In this document: piece after piece, positions 17,369-26,215 of the stretch
Layout: each line of letters starts with the position of its first letter
Numbering within the stretch: the stretch's first letter is position 1
Origin: an uncultured Caryophanales bacterium
Lineage (GTDB): Bacteria; Bacillota_I; Bacilli_A; RFN20; CAG-288
Assembly: GCA_905211645.1 (NCBI GenBank)
Contig: CAJMBK010000001.1
Span: 173,094 to 237,093 of the forward strand
Direction of reading: 5' to 3'
Length of the DNA stretch: 64,000 nt
Translations under genes and position numbers: made by a program
Notes under the pieces: generated by a model
What the model was told of the DNA's origin: nothing
The model's input: only the letters and a program-made list of their open reading frames with translations
Database searches by the model: none

Positions 17369-18460
17369 ATGGAAGAAAAGAAAACAACTTTAGTTAATGG
17401 TAAAAAGTTTGATTATGATGTTTATTCTCTAGATGAATATGATTATCCACTAGATGAAAAATTGATTGCACAATCTCCAGCAGATAAGAGAGATCAATCT
17501 AGACTCTTAGTTATGAATAGAGATACTGGTGAATTAAAAGACCAACACTTCTACGATATCGTTAACTATTTTAGAAAAGGGGATGTCCTAGTAAGAAATA
17601 ACACCAAAGTTATTCCAGCAAGATTATTCGGTGTTAAAGAAGAAACTGGTGCTCATGTTGAAGTTTTGCTTTTAAATGAATCCAAAGAAGAAAAAGATCT
17701 TTGGGAATGCTTATGCGGTAATGCAAAAGTAATTAAAGTTGGTGCAACACTTTCTTTCGGCAACGGTGAATTAAAAGCATTATGCGAAAAAATTGGTGAA
17801 GAAGGAATCAGATATTTACGTTTTAAGTACGATGGAATCTTCTTAGAGGTTCTTGATAAATTAGGTAAGATGCCATTACCACCTTACATTAAGAATCAAC
17901 TTTCACCAAACGATAGATATCAAACAGTTTACGCAAAAATTGAAGGTAGTGCTGCTGCTCCAACAGCTGGATTCCACTTCACTGATGAGATTTTTGAAAA
18001 GTTAAAGGAAATTGGTGTAGAGATTTTAGACGTTACTTTACACGTTGGTTTAGGAACTTTTAGACCTGTTAAAGAATCAAATATTTTGAATCATCATATG
18101 CACAGTGAATTCTTCATGATGAATGAATACACTGTAGAAAGATTGAATTTAGCAAAGAAAGAAGGTAGAAGAATCATTGCTGTTGGCACAACTTCCACCA
18201 GAACTTTGGAAACAGTTATCCATAAATATGGAAAGTTTGTCTGCTGCCAAGGTGACACAAATTTATTCATCTATCCTGGTTTTGAATATCAAGCAGTTGA
18301 TTGCTTAATCACAAATTTCCACTTACCAAAATCCACATTGATGATGCTTGTTTCAGCATTTTCAACTAGAGAAAATATCTTAAATGCTTATAATCATGCT
18401 GTAAAGGAAGAATACAGATTCTTCTCTTTCGGTGATGCAATGTTTATTTATAAAGACTAA
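17369..18460 (+). CDS. queA: S-adenosylmethionine:tRNA ribosyltransferase-isomerase
   Basis: A 363-residue QueA that adds the ribosyl part of SAM to preQ1-modified tRNA to give epoxyqueuosine. It shows the family landmarks YDYPLDEKLIAQSPADKRD (N terminus), NNTKVIPARLFG, GSAAAPTAGFHFT and HVGLGTFRPV, and the C-terminal NFHLPKSTLMMLVSAF. ATG 17369 is one base after the tgt stop, with AGAGG inside the tgt end. Its presence means the operon works through preQ1, not direct queuine insertion. Confidence 0.97.
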   Translation: MEEKKTTLVNGKKFDYDVYSLDEYDYPLDEKLIAQSPADKRDQSRLLVMNRDTGELKDQHFYDIVNYFRKGDVLVRNNTKVIPARLFGVKEETGAHVEVLLLNESKEEKDLWECLCGNAKVIKVGATLSFGNGELKALCEKIGEEGIRYLRFKYDGIFLEVLDKLGKMPLPPYIKNQLSPNDRYQTVYAKIEGSAAAPTAGFHFTDEIFEKLKEIGVEILDVTLHVGLGTFRPVKESNILNHHMHSEFFMMNEYTVERLNLAKKEGRRIIAVGTTSTRTLETVIHKYGKFVCCQGDTNLFIYPGFEYQAVDCLITNFHLPKSTLMMLVSAFSTRENILNAYNHAVKEEYRFFSFGDAMFIYKD

Positions 18461-18463
18461 TTC

Positions 18464-19138
18464 ATGGAAAATAAATCAAAAAATTACTACTTAGAAGAGT
18501 TCAATAAGTTGATAGATAATGTTAAAAATCTAGATTACAAACCTAGATTACTTTTGCATTGCTGTTGTGGACCTTGTGCAACTTATCCTGTCTCTATCTT
18601 GTATAAATATTTTGATTTAACTTTGTATTATTCGAATCCAAATATCTATCCAATTGAAGAGTATGATAGAAGATTTGAAACTTTGAAAAGATTTATTGAA
18701 GAGTATTCAGCAAAGCATGGTTTCACTTATGAATTGATTAAAGAAAACGACGATTTTGAAACTTATCAAGAACTTTTCAAACCTTATAAAGATGATAAAG
18801 AAGGTGGGAATCGCTGCCTTTATTGCTACAAATATCGTATTGAAAAAGGTTATAAGTACGCTAGCGAACATGGGTTTGATTACTACACAACAGTCATGAC
18901 AGTTTCCGCTAAAAAACCTAGTTCAATGCTTAATGAAATTGGTTTAGAACTTAATAAAAAGTATCCAAATACCACATATTTAGTTTCGGATTTTAAAAAG
19001 GAAAATGGAACTTTAATCGGTATTCAAATTGCTAAAGAATATAAGATGTACCGCCAAGATTACTGTGGGTGTATTTACTCATTAAATAATAGAATAGCTT
19101 ATTTAAAAAGAAAAGAGGAAGAATTGAATGAAATCTAA
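18464..19138 (+). CDS. queH: Epoxyqueuosine reductase QueH
   Basis: A 224-residue QueH (DUF208), the non-cobalamin epoxyqueuosine reductase that performs the last step of queuosine synthesis. The cysteine-rich N-terminal motif is LLHCCCGPCATYPV (residues 30-43), followed by NRCLYCYKYRIEKG in the middle and YCGCIYS near the C terminus; these cysteines bind iron and an Fe-S cluster in the family. Three bases separate it from queA. It overlaps the next gene by 11 bp. Confidence 0.94.
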   Translation: MENKSKNYYLEEFNKLIDNVKNLDYKPRLLLHCCCGPCATYPVSILYKYFDLTLYYSNPNIYPIEEYDRRFETLKRFIEEYSAKHGFTYELIKENDDFETYQELFKPYKDDKEGGNRCLYCYKYRIEKGYKYASEHGFDYYTTVMTVSAKKPSSMLNEIGLELNKKYPNTTYLVSDFKKENGTLIGIQIAKEYKMYRQDYCGCIYSLNNRIAYLKRKEEELNEI

Positions 19139-20150
19139 GAAAGTTATCATTGATTGTGATCCTGGAATTGATGATTCTTTAGCTTTAATCTACGCTTTGA
19201 ATAATCCTAATTTCGAAGTTATTGCAATTAGTTTGGTTGCAGGTAATGTTGCACCCGAAAAAGGCAAAGATAATGTTTTTAGAGTTCTTGAACTTTTAGA
19301 TAGAACAGATATTCCAGTTTGGTATGGAGCCGAAAAGCCACTTAAAGTTGAATACACTTCAGCTGAGGATACTCATGGTCAAGATGGTTTAGGTGAAACT
19401 TTTATTCCTGTTAACAATGAACATAAATTAGTTCCTTGGGATAGAAATAAAACTTTATTTACCACTTTTTTAGATTATGGAGAAAATGTTTCTTTTATCA
19501 CTCTTGGACCACTTACAAATATGGCGCACTTCTTTGGTCAATTTCCTGGATTTATGTCGTCTGTTGTCGATTTTACAATGATGGGTGGTAACTACAAATC
19601 ACATGGTAATTGCTCTCAACTTGCTGAGTACAATTTCTGGTGTGATCCTGATGCTGCAGAATACATGTTTCCAGTTTTTAGCCATTCAAATAAGAAAGCT
19701 ACAGTTGTTCCTTTAGATGCAACAAGAAAGATTGTTTTAACAGATAAAATCATTGATTTGATTAAAAATTTCAATCCAAAAATTGGTGATTTCATCTATA
19801 AAATCACAAGATTTTACATGGATTTCCACAAGAAATATGAAAGAATTGATGGTTGTGTAATCAACGATCCATTAGCTATTTCAATTGCAATTCATCCAGA
19901 ATTTGTCATTAAGACAATCAACGCTTATGTCGATGTTGTCACAGAAGGCAAAGCAAGAGGTGTCATGCTTGTTGATAAGATGAATTTCTATCATAAAAGA
20001 AGAAATGCAAGATTAGTTTTAGATATTGATGTAGAAAAATTCTTTACCGATTACATTGCAACAATCTGCCAAGTTAGTGAAGAAGAAGTTATCAAAGAAG
20101 CAAAAGCTAGAAAGATTAATTTCAACTACAAATATCCTTACGAGATTTAA
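19128..20150 (+). CDS. queK: Nucleoside hydrolase, probably the queuosine nucleosidase QueK
   Basis: A 340-residue inosine-uridine-preferring nucleoside hydrolase family member. The calcium-binding N-terminal motif IIDCDPGIDD (Asp11, Asp15, Asp16) and the GGNY...EYNFWCDPDAA block are clear. The late motif usually written with a His-Asp pair reads INDPLA, so the position often held by His is Asn. Known from work on Clostridioides difficile and relatives: a dedicated member of this family, QueK, hydrolyses queuosine to queuine. Its place between queH and a radical-SAM gene makes that role likely; general purine/pyrimidine salvage is the alternative. Confidence 0.75.
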   Translation: MKSKKVIIDCDPGIDDSLALIYALNNPNFEVIAISLVAGNVAPEKGKDNVFRVLELLDRTDIPVWYGAEKPLKVEYTSAEDTHGQDGLGETFIPVNNEHKLVPWDRNKTLFTTFLDYGENVSFITLGPLTNMAHFFGQFPGFMSSVVDFTMMGGNYKSHGNCSQLAEYNFWCDPDAAEYMFPVFSHSNKKATVVPLDATRKIVLTDKIIDLIKNFNPKIGDFIYKITRFYMDFHKKYERIDGCVINDPLAISIAIHPEFVIKTINAYVDVVTEGKARGVMLVDKMNFYHKRRNARLVLDIDVEKFFTDYIATICQVSEEEVIKEAKARKINFNYKYPYEI

Positions 20151-20152
20151 TT

Positions 20153-20866
20153 ATGAATTCATGCATTATTGATAATATCCCACGTTATTCCAAAGTTATT
20201 GGAAAAACTGATAGAGAAATTGTTCTTTTAAAGAGTTTACCTTGTGCTTATGGTAAATGTGCTTTTTGCGACTACATTTTGGATAACGAAGTTGATAGAA
20301 ATGACATCATTGAAAAGAATAGAATTATTCTTTCTCATGTAACTGGAGAATTTGGTTGTTTAGAAACAATCGATTCAGCTTCATTTTTCGATTTGCCTGA
20401 TGAAACAATTTTAGATATCAAGAATATTGTTGAAGAGAAAAAGATTAAGAAATTATTCTTAGAATCTCACTACATGTACAAGAATAAAATTCAAAAACTT
20501 CGTGATTTCTTTGGAATTGAAATTGTTGTTAAAATTGGAATCGAATCATTTGATGAAAAGTTTAGAAATGATTTCTTGAAGAAAGGAATTTTCTTCAAAT
20601 CTGTAGAAGAACTTAAAAAGAATTTTGATTCACCATGTTTAATGGTTGGAATTAAAGGTCAAACTAAAGAGATGATTGCAAATGATATTAAAATTCTTGA
20701 AGAAAACTTCAATTACGGAACAATAAATGTCTACTGCAACAACTCCACTCCAATTAAAAGAGACGATGAACTTGTTAAATGGTTCATGGAAAATTATTCA
20801 TACTTAAAAGAGGATAAGAGATTTGATTTTCTTTATGAAAATACAGATTTCGGTGTTGGAAACTAA
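20153..20866 (+). CDS. queL: Small radical-SAM protein, probably queuine lyase QueL
   Basis: A 237-residue protein with a cysteine triplet in LPCAYGKCAFCDY (Cys31, Cys36, Cys39; spacing C-x4-C-x2-C rather than the canonical C-x3-C-x2-C), followed by a TIM-barrel-like series of beta strands (KKLFLESHY, IVVKIGIESF, SPCLMVGIKGQTKE). QueL is a radical-SAM enzyme reported in gut bacteria to convert queuine to preQ1. The operon with tgt, queA, queH and a nucleoside hydrolase is the context expected for QueL. Family membership is inferred from motif, size and neighbours; I could not align it to a known QueL. Confidence 0.72.
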   Translation: MNSCIIDNIPRYSKVIGKTDREIVLLKSLPCAYGKCAFCDYILDNEVDRNDIIEKNRIILSHVTGEFGCLETIDSASFFDLPDETILDIKNIVEEKKIKKLFLESHYMYKNKIQKLRDFFGIEIVVKIGIESFDEKFRNDFLKKGIFFKSVEELKKNFDSPCLMVGIKGQTKEMIANDIKILEENFNYGTINVYCNNSTPIKRDDELVKWFMENYSYLKEDKRFDFLYENTDFGVGN

Positions 20867-20871
20867 AAATG

Positions 20872-20903
20872 GCTATAGAGGATTTCTCTATAGCTCTTTT
20901 TAT
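20872..20903. terminator. Bidirectional terminator between queL and parB
   Basis: GCTATAGAG and CTCTATAGC form a perfect 9-bp stem with a five-base loop. A T-rich tail follows on the plus strand, and the AAAAAT run before the stem gives a T-run for the minus strand, so it can end both convergent units. Confidence 0.85.
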
Positions 20904-21730
20904 CAGTTTATTTTGTAGAGTTTTTGAATTTTCTTATAGACTCTTTTTGCTTGCTTTGGATTTTGGCAGTTGATTGTAATCTTAGTGCCTTCCATAGCAA
21001 TTTTCATATTGTTTTTCTTGGTATTAAGTAAGGTGTTAACCTTGAATTCGATGTCTCTGACGGAGAGATTCTCTTCAATAATTTCTTTAAGTAATGAGAT
21101 TTGTTGCTCAGGTTTTAAAGATAAAAGTGGTCTAGCCTTTGTGTAAGTAATTTGATTATTAATCAAAGACTTAATGACAGGTTCAGAGAGATTTAAAATT
21201 CTCATGAGATTGAGAATTTGAGAATAACTGATACCAGTAATTTGACTTAAACCAGCATTTTTAATCTTATATTTGGATGAGAATTGCTTCAAAGCATAAG
21301 CGATGATTAAGGAATTATCTTCATTTCTGATGGTGTTCATGAGGATGAATTCATCAACTTGTCTTTGAGTAACATTTTCAATAATAGCAACCTTAACCTG
21401 ATCCATATGCATCTTTTTAAGGAGCAAATATCTCTTTGTTCCGTTTAAAAGGAGATATTTATCTGCATACTTAGACTTATCTCTGTAGATAAGAAGTGGT
21501 TCAACAATTCCGTTATTTCTGATATCAGCTTCATCAGCGTATAAGTCATCAAGGTTGTAATAAGCTTTGTTGATCATATTTGATAAGTAGATCTTGGAGA
21601 TACTTATTTCAACATTTCTGTAAGTTGTGAGGTTATTTTCAATCTTAGAAACAACGTCAGAAGGTTTATATTTTTTAAGTAAATCTTCTAATGTATTATT
21701 GATGAGAACGTTTTTCTTTGTCCTTGACAT
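20903..21730 (-). CDS. parB: ParB-family chromosome partition protein (divergent)
   Basis: A 275-residue ParB-like protein. An N-terminal ParB domain (ISISKIYL...GIVEPLLIY...YLLLNGTKRYLLLKK) is followed by a helix-turn-helix (SQITGISYSQILNLMRILNL) and a C-terminal dimer region. The CTP-binding box usually written GERRxRA reads GTKRYLL, and the ENxQR-type box reads NTIRNEDNSL, so CTP switching may be altered. It overlaps parA by 35 bp in another frame, with GAGG ahead of its ATG. It probably works with ParA in origin segregation; I saw no parS-like 16-mer in the window. Confidence 0.85.
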   Translation of the reverse strand: MSRTKKNVLINNTLEDLLKKYKPSDVVSKIENNLTTYRNVEISISKIYLSNMINKAYYNLDDLYADEADIRNNGIVEPLLIYRDKSKYADKYLLLNGTKRYLLLKKMHMDQVKVAIIENVTQRQVDEFILMNTIRNEDNSLIIAYALKQFSSKYKIKNAGLSQITGISYSQILNLMRILNLSEPVIKSLINNQITYTKARPLLSLKPEQQISLLKEIIEENLSVRDIEFKVNTLLNTKKNNMKIAMEGTKITINCQNPKQAKRVYKKIQKLYKIN

Positions 21731-22493
21731 AGTTTACGACCTCTTTTGCTAATTGATTGTAGGCAATTGATCCTTTTGCATTTGGCTTATAAAAATTGAC
21801 TGGAATACCTCTAGCACTTCCTTCGGGAATTGAAGAGTTTCTTGGAACGATGGTCTTAAAAGTTTTCTCTTTGAAATTCTTATAAACTTGAGTGGTGATT
21901 TCTGTTGAGATTGTAGTTTTTGCATCGTACATTGTGAGTAAGAAACCAGCAATATCTAAGTTAGGATTAGTTTCTACTTTAATTTGGTTGATGACAGAAA
22001 GAATTTGAGCGACTGCAACTAAGGCAAAATATTCACATTGAATTGGAATTAAAACTGAGTTTGCAGCATTTAAAGCATTAAGTGATAAAAATGAAAGTGA
22101 AGGTGGGCAATCAATAATTACATAGTCGTAATTATTTTTAATTTCATCCTGTTCAATCACTTTCTTTAAAAGTAAATTTGGTTCTTCAATCATCTGATTT
22201 TTAACGATTGATTCAAGAGCAGCTAAGTTTAAATTTGCAGGGATTAAATCTAAATTTTCAATGGATGTGTTGATGATGTAATCTTTAACATTCTCTGGAT
22301 CTAACATCAACATATCGATAGTTTTATCCTGTAAAGTAGGATCAACATTAATACCTTGAGAACAATTTCCTTGTGGATCTAAATCTATAAGCAAAACCTT
22401 ATACTTATCGTTTGATAAGCATGAAGCAAGATTAATACTTGTGGTGGTTTTTCCGACGCCACCTTTCTGATTTGCGATTGCGATAATTTCCAT
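21696..22493 (-). CDS. parA: ParA/Soj-family ATPase
   Basis: A 265-residue ParA with the deviant Walker A NQKGGVGKTTTSINLA at the N terminus, the LIDLDPQGNCS block, and switch II VIIDCPPSLSFLS. It binds DNA nonspecifically in its ATP form and moves ParB-bound origins. An extended -10 sequence (TGC-TATAAT, 22504-22509) lies only ten bases before the ATG and there is no Shine-Dalgarno sequence, so the message may be nearly leaderless. parB follows with an overlap. Confidence 0.95.
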   Translation of the reverse strand: MEIIAIANQKGGVGKTTTSINLASCLSNDKYKVLLIDLDPQGNCSQGINVDPTLQDKTIDMLMLDPENVKDYIINTSIENLDLIPANLNLAALESIVKNQMIEEPNLLLKKVIEQDEIKNNYDYVIIDCPPSLSFLSLNALNAANSVLIPIQCEYFALVAVAQILSVINQIKVETNPNLDIAGFLLTMYDAKTTISTEITTQVYKNFKEKTFKTIVPRNSSIPEGSARGIPVNFYKPNAKGSIAYNQLAKEVVNYVKDKEKRSHQ

Positions 22494-22523
22494 AAGTTTA
22501 TAAATTATAGCAATTTTGATGTC

Positions 22524-24029
22524 CTATTCGGACTTTTTCTTTAAGTCTAAAGGAGCTGAATTTTGTTCTTCAATTGTTTCGATTTTGATATTTTTCATCT
22601 TACCAAGATGGATGTATCTAATCATTGGATAGAATAAGCAAATGTCTGCGGCAATCCATGCTAAGCAGTCGGAGAAACTAACTCCAATAAAAGCAGCACT
22701 TGAAACTAAATTATCAGGTGAGACCCATTGTGGAATGTAAATTGAAATGACTGTTCTAGCAACTAATTCGGCAACACCAGCGATAAATGGGTAGAAAGAT
22801 TTCTCTAAACCTTGAATTGAGTTTCTGCAGATAAAGAGCAAGGAGAGAATGTAGTAGAAAGGTAGTGTGCAGAACATATAGTATGTTCCGTAGAAAATTG
22901 TACTTTCGCTGACTGCATCTCCTTGAATGAATAAATAGAGATAAGCACCGTTAATACAGAGTAAAAATCCTAAAACTTGAACCAATAAAGTGGCGATTAA
23001 ACCGAGTATATATGCTTGTAAACAACCTTGTTTAATTCTTTCAAATTGCTTGTTGCCTAAGTTTTGAGAAACGTAGGAAATCATAGCAGTACCGATTGCA
23101 TTTAAAGGTGAAAATAAGAATTGAGTAAACTTACTAGCAGCACCATAACCATCTTGAGCTGCGTGCAATGATGTACCTAAATCGAATTTAACAATTGCAC
23201 CTTGTAAGGTGATTAATCCAATTGCAAGAATGGAGAATTGGAAGCCTAATGGTAAACCCGATTTAATATGTTCATATGTAAATTTCCAATCAATAGCAAA
23301 ATCTTTTCTTGAAAGTCTAAGTTGAGGGTAGTAAATAAAGGTGAAGATAAAACAACCGATAGCAGCGGCAGCTTGAGCAACAATTGTCGCAATTGCAGCG
23401 CCTGCAACACCTAAAATTTCTGTTGGCATGAATTTGACAAAGATGATGTCTAAAACGATATTTAAGATTGAGGATGCAATTAAGAAGACAAGTGGAATGA
23501 TACTATCACCGATTGCTCTTAATACTGAACAGATTAAGTTGTAGAAAACTTGTCCGATTAATCCACCGAAGATGATAGTGATATAAACATAAGCTGCTTG
23601 GTAGGTTACCATGTCATTTTCTGGAGTAACTTGAACCAAACTCAATAAAAAATTAGTAGCTAAAATTGCAGCAATAGTTAAAACAATTGAAATAATTAAA
23701 GATACCCAAATGGAGATTGCAAATGATTTTCTTATACCATTTATATCTCTTTTACCAACCATCTTTGAGGTTAAAACTGAGAAACCTGCAGTAGCACCAA
23801 AGGCAAATTGCAAGATGATGAATGAAAGTGAAGAAGTGTCGGAGACACCAGCGAATTGGTTTGGCAAGTTAAGACCGACGATCATACTGTCTGCCATTGC
23901 GTAAATTTGTTGAAATAAATATGAGATAAAAATAGGTAATGCGAAGTAGAGAATTACCTTCCATGGTTTGCCTTTTGTTAAATCGATAGGCTGAAATAAA
24001 TTTAATAATTTTTCCTTTAAGCTTTTCAT
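22524..24029 (-). CDS. MATE-family multidrug efflux transporter
   Basis: A 501-residue integral membrane protein with about twelve hydrophobic segments arranged as two repeated halves, each with a MATE-type beginning (residues 20-45 contain PWKVILYFALPIFISYLFQQ and MADSMIVG). MATE proteins export cationic drugs or metabolites in exchange for Na+ or H+. The charged C-terminal tail is cytosolic. It is 30 bp upstream of parA on the same strand but parA has its own promoter. Substrate not predictable. Confidence 0.9.
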   Translation of the reverse strand: MKSLKEKLLNLFQPIDLTKGKPWKVILYFALPIFISYLFQQIYAMADSMIVGLNLPNQFAGVSDTSSLSFIILQFAFGATAGFSVLTSKMVGKRDINGIRKSFAISIWVSLIISIVLTIAAILATNFLLSLVQVTPENDMVTYQAAYVYITIIFGGLIGQVFYNLICSVLRAIGDSIIPLVFLIASSILNIVLDIIFVKFMPTEILGVAGAAIATIVAQAAAAIGCFIFTFIYYPQLRLSRKDFAIDWKFTYEHIKSGLPLGFQFSILAIGLITLQGAIVKFDLGTSLHAAQDGYGAASKFTQFLFSPLNAIGTAMISYVSQNLGNKQFERIKQGCLQAYILGLIATLLVQVLGFLLCINGAYLYLFIQGDAVSESTIFYGTYYMFCTLPFYYILSLLFICRNSIQGLEKSFYPFIAGVAELVARTVISIYIPQWVSPDNLVSSAAFIGVSFSDCLAWIAADICLFYPMIRYIHLGKMKNIKIETIEEQNSAPLDLKKKSE

Positions 24030-24078
24030 ACTTCAAAGAATATAGAACTATCAATTTATACTTTCAAGAAGAAATTTT

Positions 24079-24243
24079 ATGAAATCGCTTTTAATTTTTA
24101 TGGCACTTTTATCGATGTATCTTTTTGTCGCTAGAATGATCGTTTGTAATATTAATAGGGAAAATATTATTCCTATTATCTTATTTAGAAAATATTGTTT
24201 ATTTTATTCTTTGAATATCATTTTTCTTTTTAGTAAAATTTAA
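24079..24243 (+). CDS. Possible small hydrophobic protein (54 aa), doubtful
   Basis: An ATG with a weak AAGAAG site opens a 54-codon frame, very hydrophobic (MKSLLIFMALLSMYLFVARM...) and ending TAA. It could be a one- or two-helix membrane peptide. Against this, its 3' third overlaps the promoter of the next lipoprotein gene, and AT-rich DNA easily encodes hydrophobic runs. No relative recognised. Confidence 0.2.
   Translation: MKSLLIFMALLSMYLFVARMIVCNINRENIIPIILFRKYCLFYSLNIIFLFSKI
24211..24239 (+). promoter_or_regulatory. Promoter of the lipoprotein pair
   Basis: TTGAAT (24211-24216) and TAAAAT (24234-24239) are separated by 17 bp. A transcript starting near 24246 would carry the strong AGGAGG at 24301-24306 ahead of the ATG at 24314. 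Confidence 0.7.
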
Positions 24244-24313
24244 ACCGATATTCTTGCGAAAAGTAATTTTTTGCAATGAATAAATTTTTAACTTTAACTT
24301 AGGAGGTTAATAC

Positions 24314-26215
24314 ATGAAGAAAAAGAGTATGCTCTTAACTTTGTCATTAATTTCTTCAGTTAGTTTAGGTGCATTAGCCAGCTGTGGCAGTTTAATTCCT
24401 GAATTAAACGAAAAAGATGGCGTTGTTCTCACCTATAACGGTACTGAATATACCATTGATGATATGTACAAAGAGTATGATGGAAGTATTGATTCAGCAA
24501 AAGCTTATTACAATACTTTAAAAGATCTTTTCGTTCAAATTGTCGTCGATGACACAGCTTTAATCGAAACAACTGTCGAAAATAAAATTGATGATTTCTA
24601 TGAAACTGCTAGAGATAATGCCTCTGCAAATGGTACCAGTGAAAAAGAAGAAATCGAAAAAGCCTTTGAAACTGAAGGTGTTGAAGATGAAGAGGAACTT
24701 CGTCATAAATACACATTGGAAGAAAAGAAGTCTACCAACACCACAAATTTGGAATCTGATAAGAACATTCTCACATACAGAAAAGACTACATCAACAACA
24801 ACTCACCATATGTTGCTAAGCATATCTTAGTTAAAGTTGATGCTGCAAGCACCGATCTTTACAATGGTAAAATTTCTGCAGATGATGCATATCAAATTTA
24901 TAACGTTGTTAAAGGTTTAGCAAGTACTTCAACATATAAGAACTTTGGTGAAGTCGCCTTACGTTTGTCTGAAGATAGTTCCAATACTACATATGGTTTG
25001 CTTACTTCTCCAATGGAGATCACAACTTCATATGTTAATGAATTTAAGTTAGGTTTATACGCAAGAGATTACCTCTTCAATCCTAATGTTAAAGATAATT
25101 CTGGTTCAACTCAAGATAAGACAAACTTAGTTAAAAATACCAATATGCCAACCGACGCTAAAGAAGTTTTAAATGTCCAAGACATTATTGGTAATCAAGA
25201 TTTTGTTAAGGATGAATCTGGCACCGGTGTTGCCGCTTTTGGTATACCAGTTTCTGCTGCTTTAGATTTAGGCACATATGCAGAAACTACAAAATCCAGT
25301 GCTAATTTAACTGTTGAAGATGCAGTTGAACTTAACTACCCTAGAAATATTATCTACAACCACTATTTCAATAACAGATCTGTTTCTTACATCTATTTGG
25401 ATTCAGAGACTGAAGCCCAAGCTACAAATTTAGGCATCGATACAAGTAGATTCGTTCAAGTTCCAAACTTACAATTAGTCGAATATGTTGATGATAAGAC
25501 AGGTGATGCTGACAATCAAACAACAACCACTGGTGTTAAACTTGTTCAAAATGCTAAGGTTTTAGCTGATGAAAAAGGTAACCCAATCATGGTCACAAGA
25601 GCTGGTACTTCTGGTGACTCCGGTTACGAAGGTATCCACTTCATCGTCACAGCTTTCGATCCATTTGAAAGTGTTGAAACTCAAATTAATAATCCTACAG
25701 CAGAAGGTAAATATGACTACACTTCACTTTTTGAAGGTTTAACAACCAACGAAGAAAAAGCAAGTGCAGTTAGACAAGATTACTTCAATTTAACCATTCC
25801 TAGTTTAAATACATCCGATACAACTGTTTATAACCCAAGTTTAATCACTTCATTAACTGCAACAGAAAGTAAGAACTATTCTACTCTTGCTAATGCAGTT
25901 AGAACCGCTTTGAAGAATTCATACGGTACAAATTTAGAGTTTGTTCAATACAATCTTAATAAGACTGAAGCAGTCAATAAAGGTGCAGTCATTCCTGAAG
26001 CTGTTGATGAGTTAGTTACATCTTACATCAATGCAACAATGGATAACAAACTTTATCAAGATAAGAAGAGTCTTGCTTCAAGTTGGGAAGATTACTTACA
26101 ACTTGTTGATTTACAAAAATCATTGAGCAATCGTATTTTACCTAGCGCTTGTATCGACGAATTCATGAGTGGTGCAATTACTAAAGGAGGTGTTTGTGAT
26201 GTCAGCAACAACTAA
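24314..26215 (+). CDS. PrsA/SurA-like lipoprotein foldase
   Basis: A 633-residue secreted lipoprotein. The signal peptide ends in the lipobox LASC with Cys24 as lipid anchor. An N-terminal segment with VVLTYNGTEYTIDDMY and a long acidic helical stretch resembles the SurA_N/PrsA chaperone arm, and AKHILVKV near residue 170 with the following helix resembles a parvulin (peptidyl-prolyl isomerase) core. It probably helps fold exported proteins outside the membrane. It is about twice the usual PrsA length, and the long Thr/Asn-rich C-terminal half is not recognised. The next gene is a shorter relative whose start overlaps it. Confidence 0.7.
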   Translation: MKKKSMLLTLSLISSVSLGALASCGSLIPELNEKDGVVLTYNGTEYTIDDMYKEYDGSIDSAKAYYNTLKDLFVQIVVDDTALIETTVENKIDDFYETARDNASANGTSEKEEIEKAFETEGVEDEEELRHKYTLEEKKSTNTTNLESDKNILTYRKDYINNNSPYVAKHILVKVDAASTDLYNGKISADDAYQIYNVVKGLASTSTYKNFGEVALRLSEDSSNTTYGLLTSPMEITTSYVNEFKLGLYARDYLFNPNVKDNSGSTQDKTNLVKNTNMPTDAKEVLNVQDIIGNQDFVKDESGTGVAAFGIPVSAALDLGTYAETTKSSANLTVEDAVELNYPRNIIYNHYFNNRSVSYIYLDSETEAQATNLGIDTSRFVQVPNLQLVEYVDDKTGDADNQTTTTGVKLVQNAKVLADEKGNPIMVTRAGTSGDSGYEGIHFIVTAFDPFESVETQINNPTAEGKYDYTSLFEGLTTNEEKASAVRQDYFNLTIPSLNTSDTTVYNPSLITSLTATESKNYSTLANAVRTALKNSYGTNLEFVQYNLNKTEAVNKGAVIPEAVDELVTSYINATMDNKLYQDKKSLASSWEDYLQLVDLQKSLSNRILPSACIDEFMSGAITKGGVCDVSNN

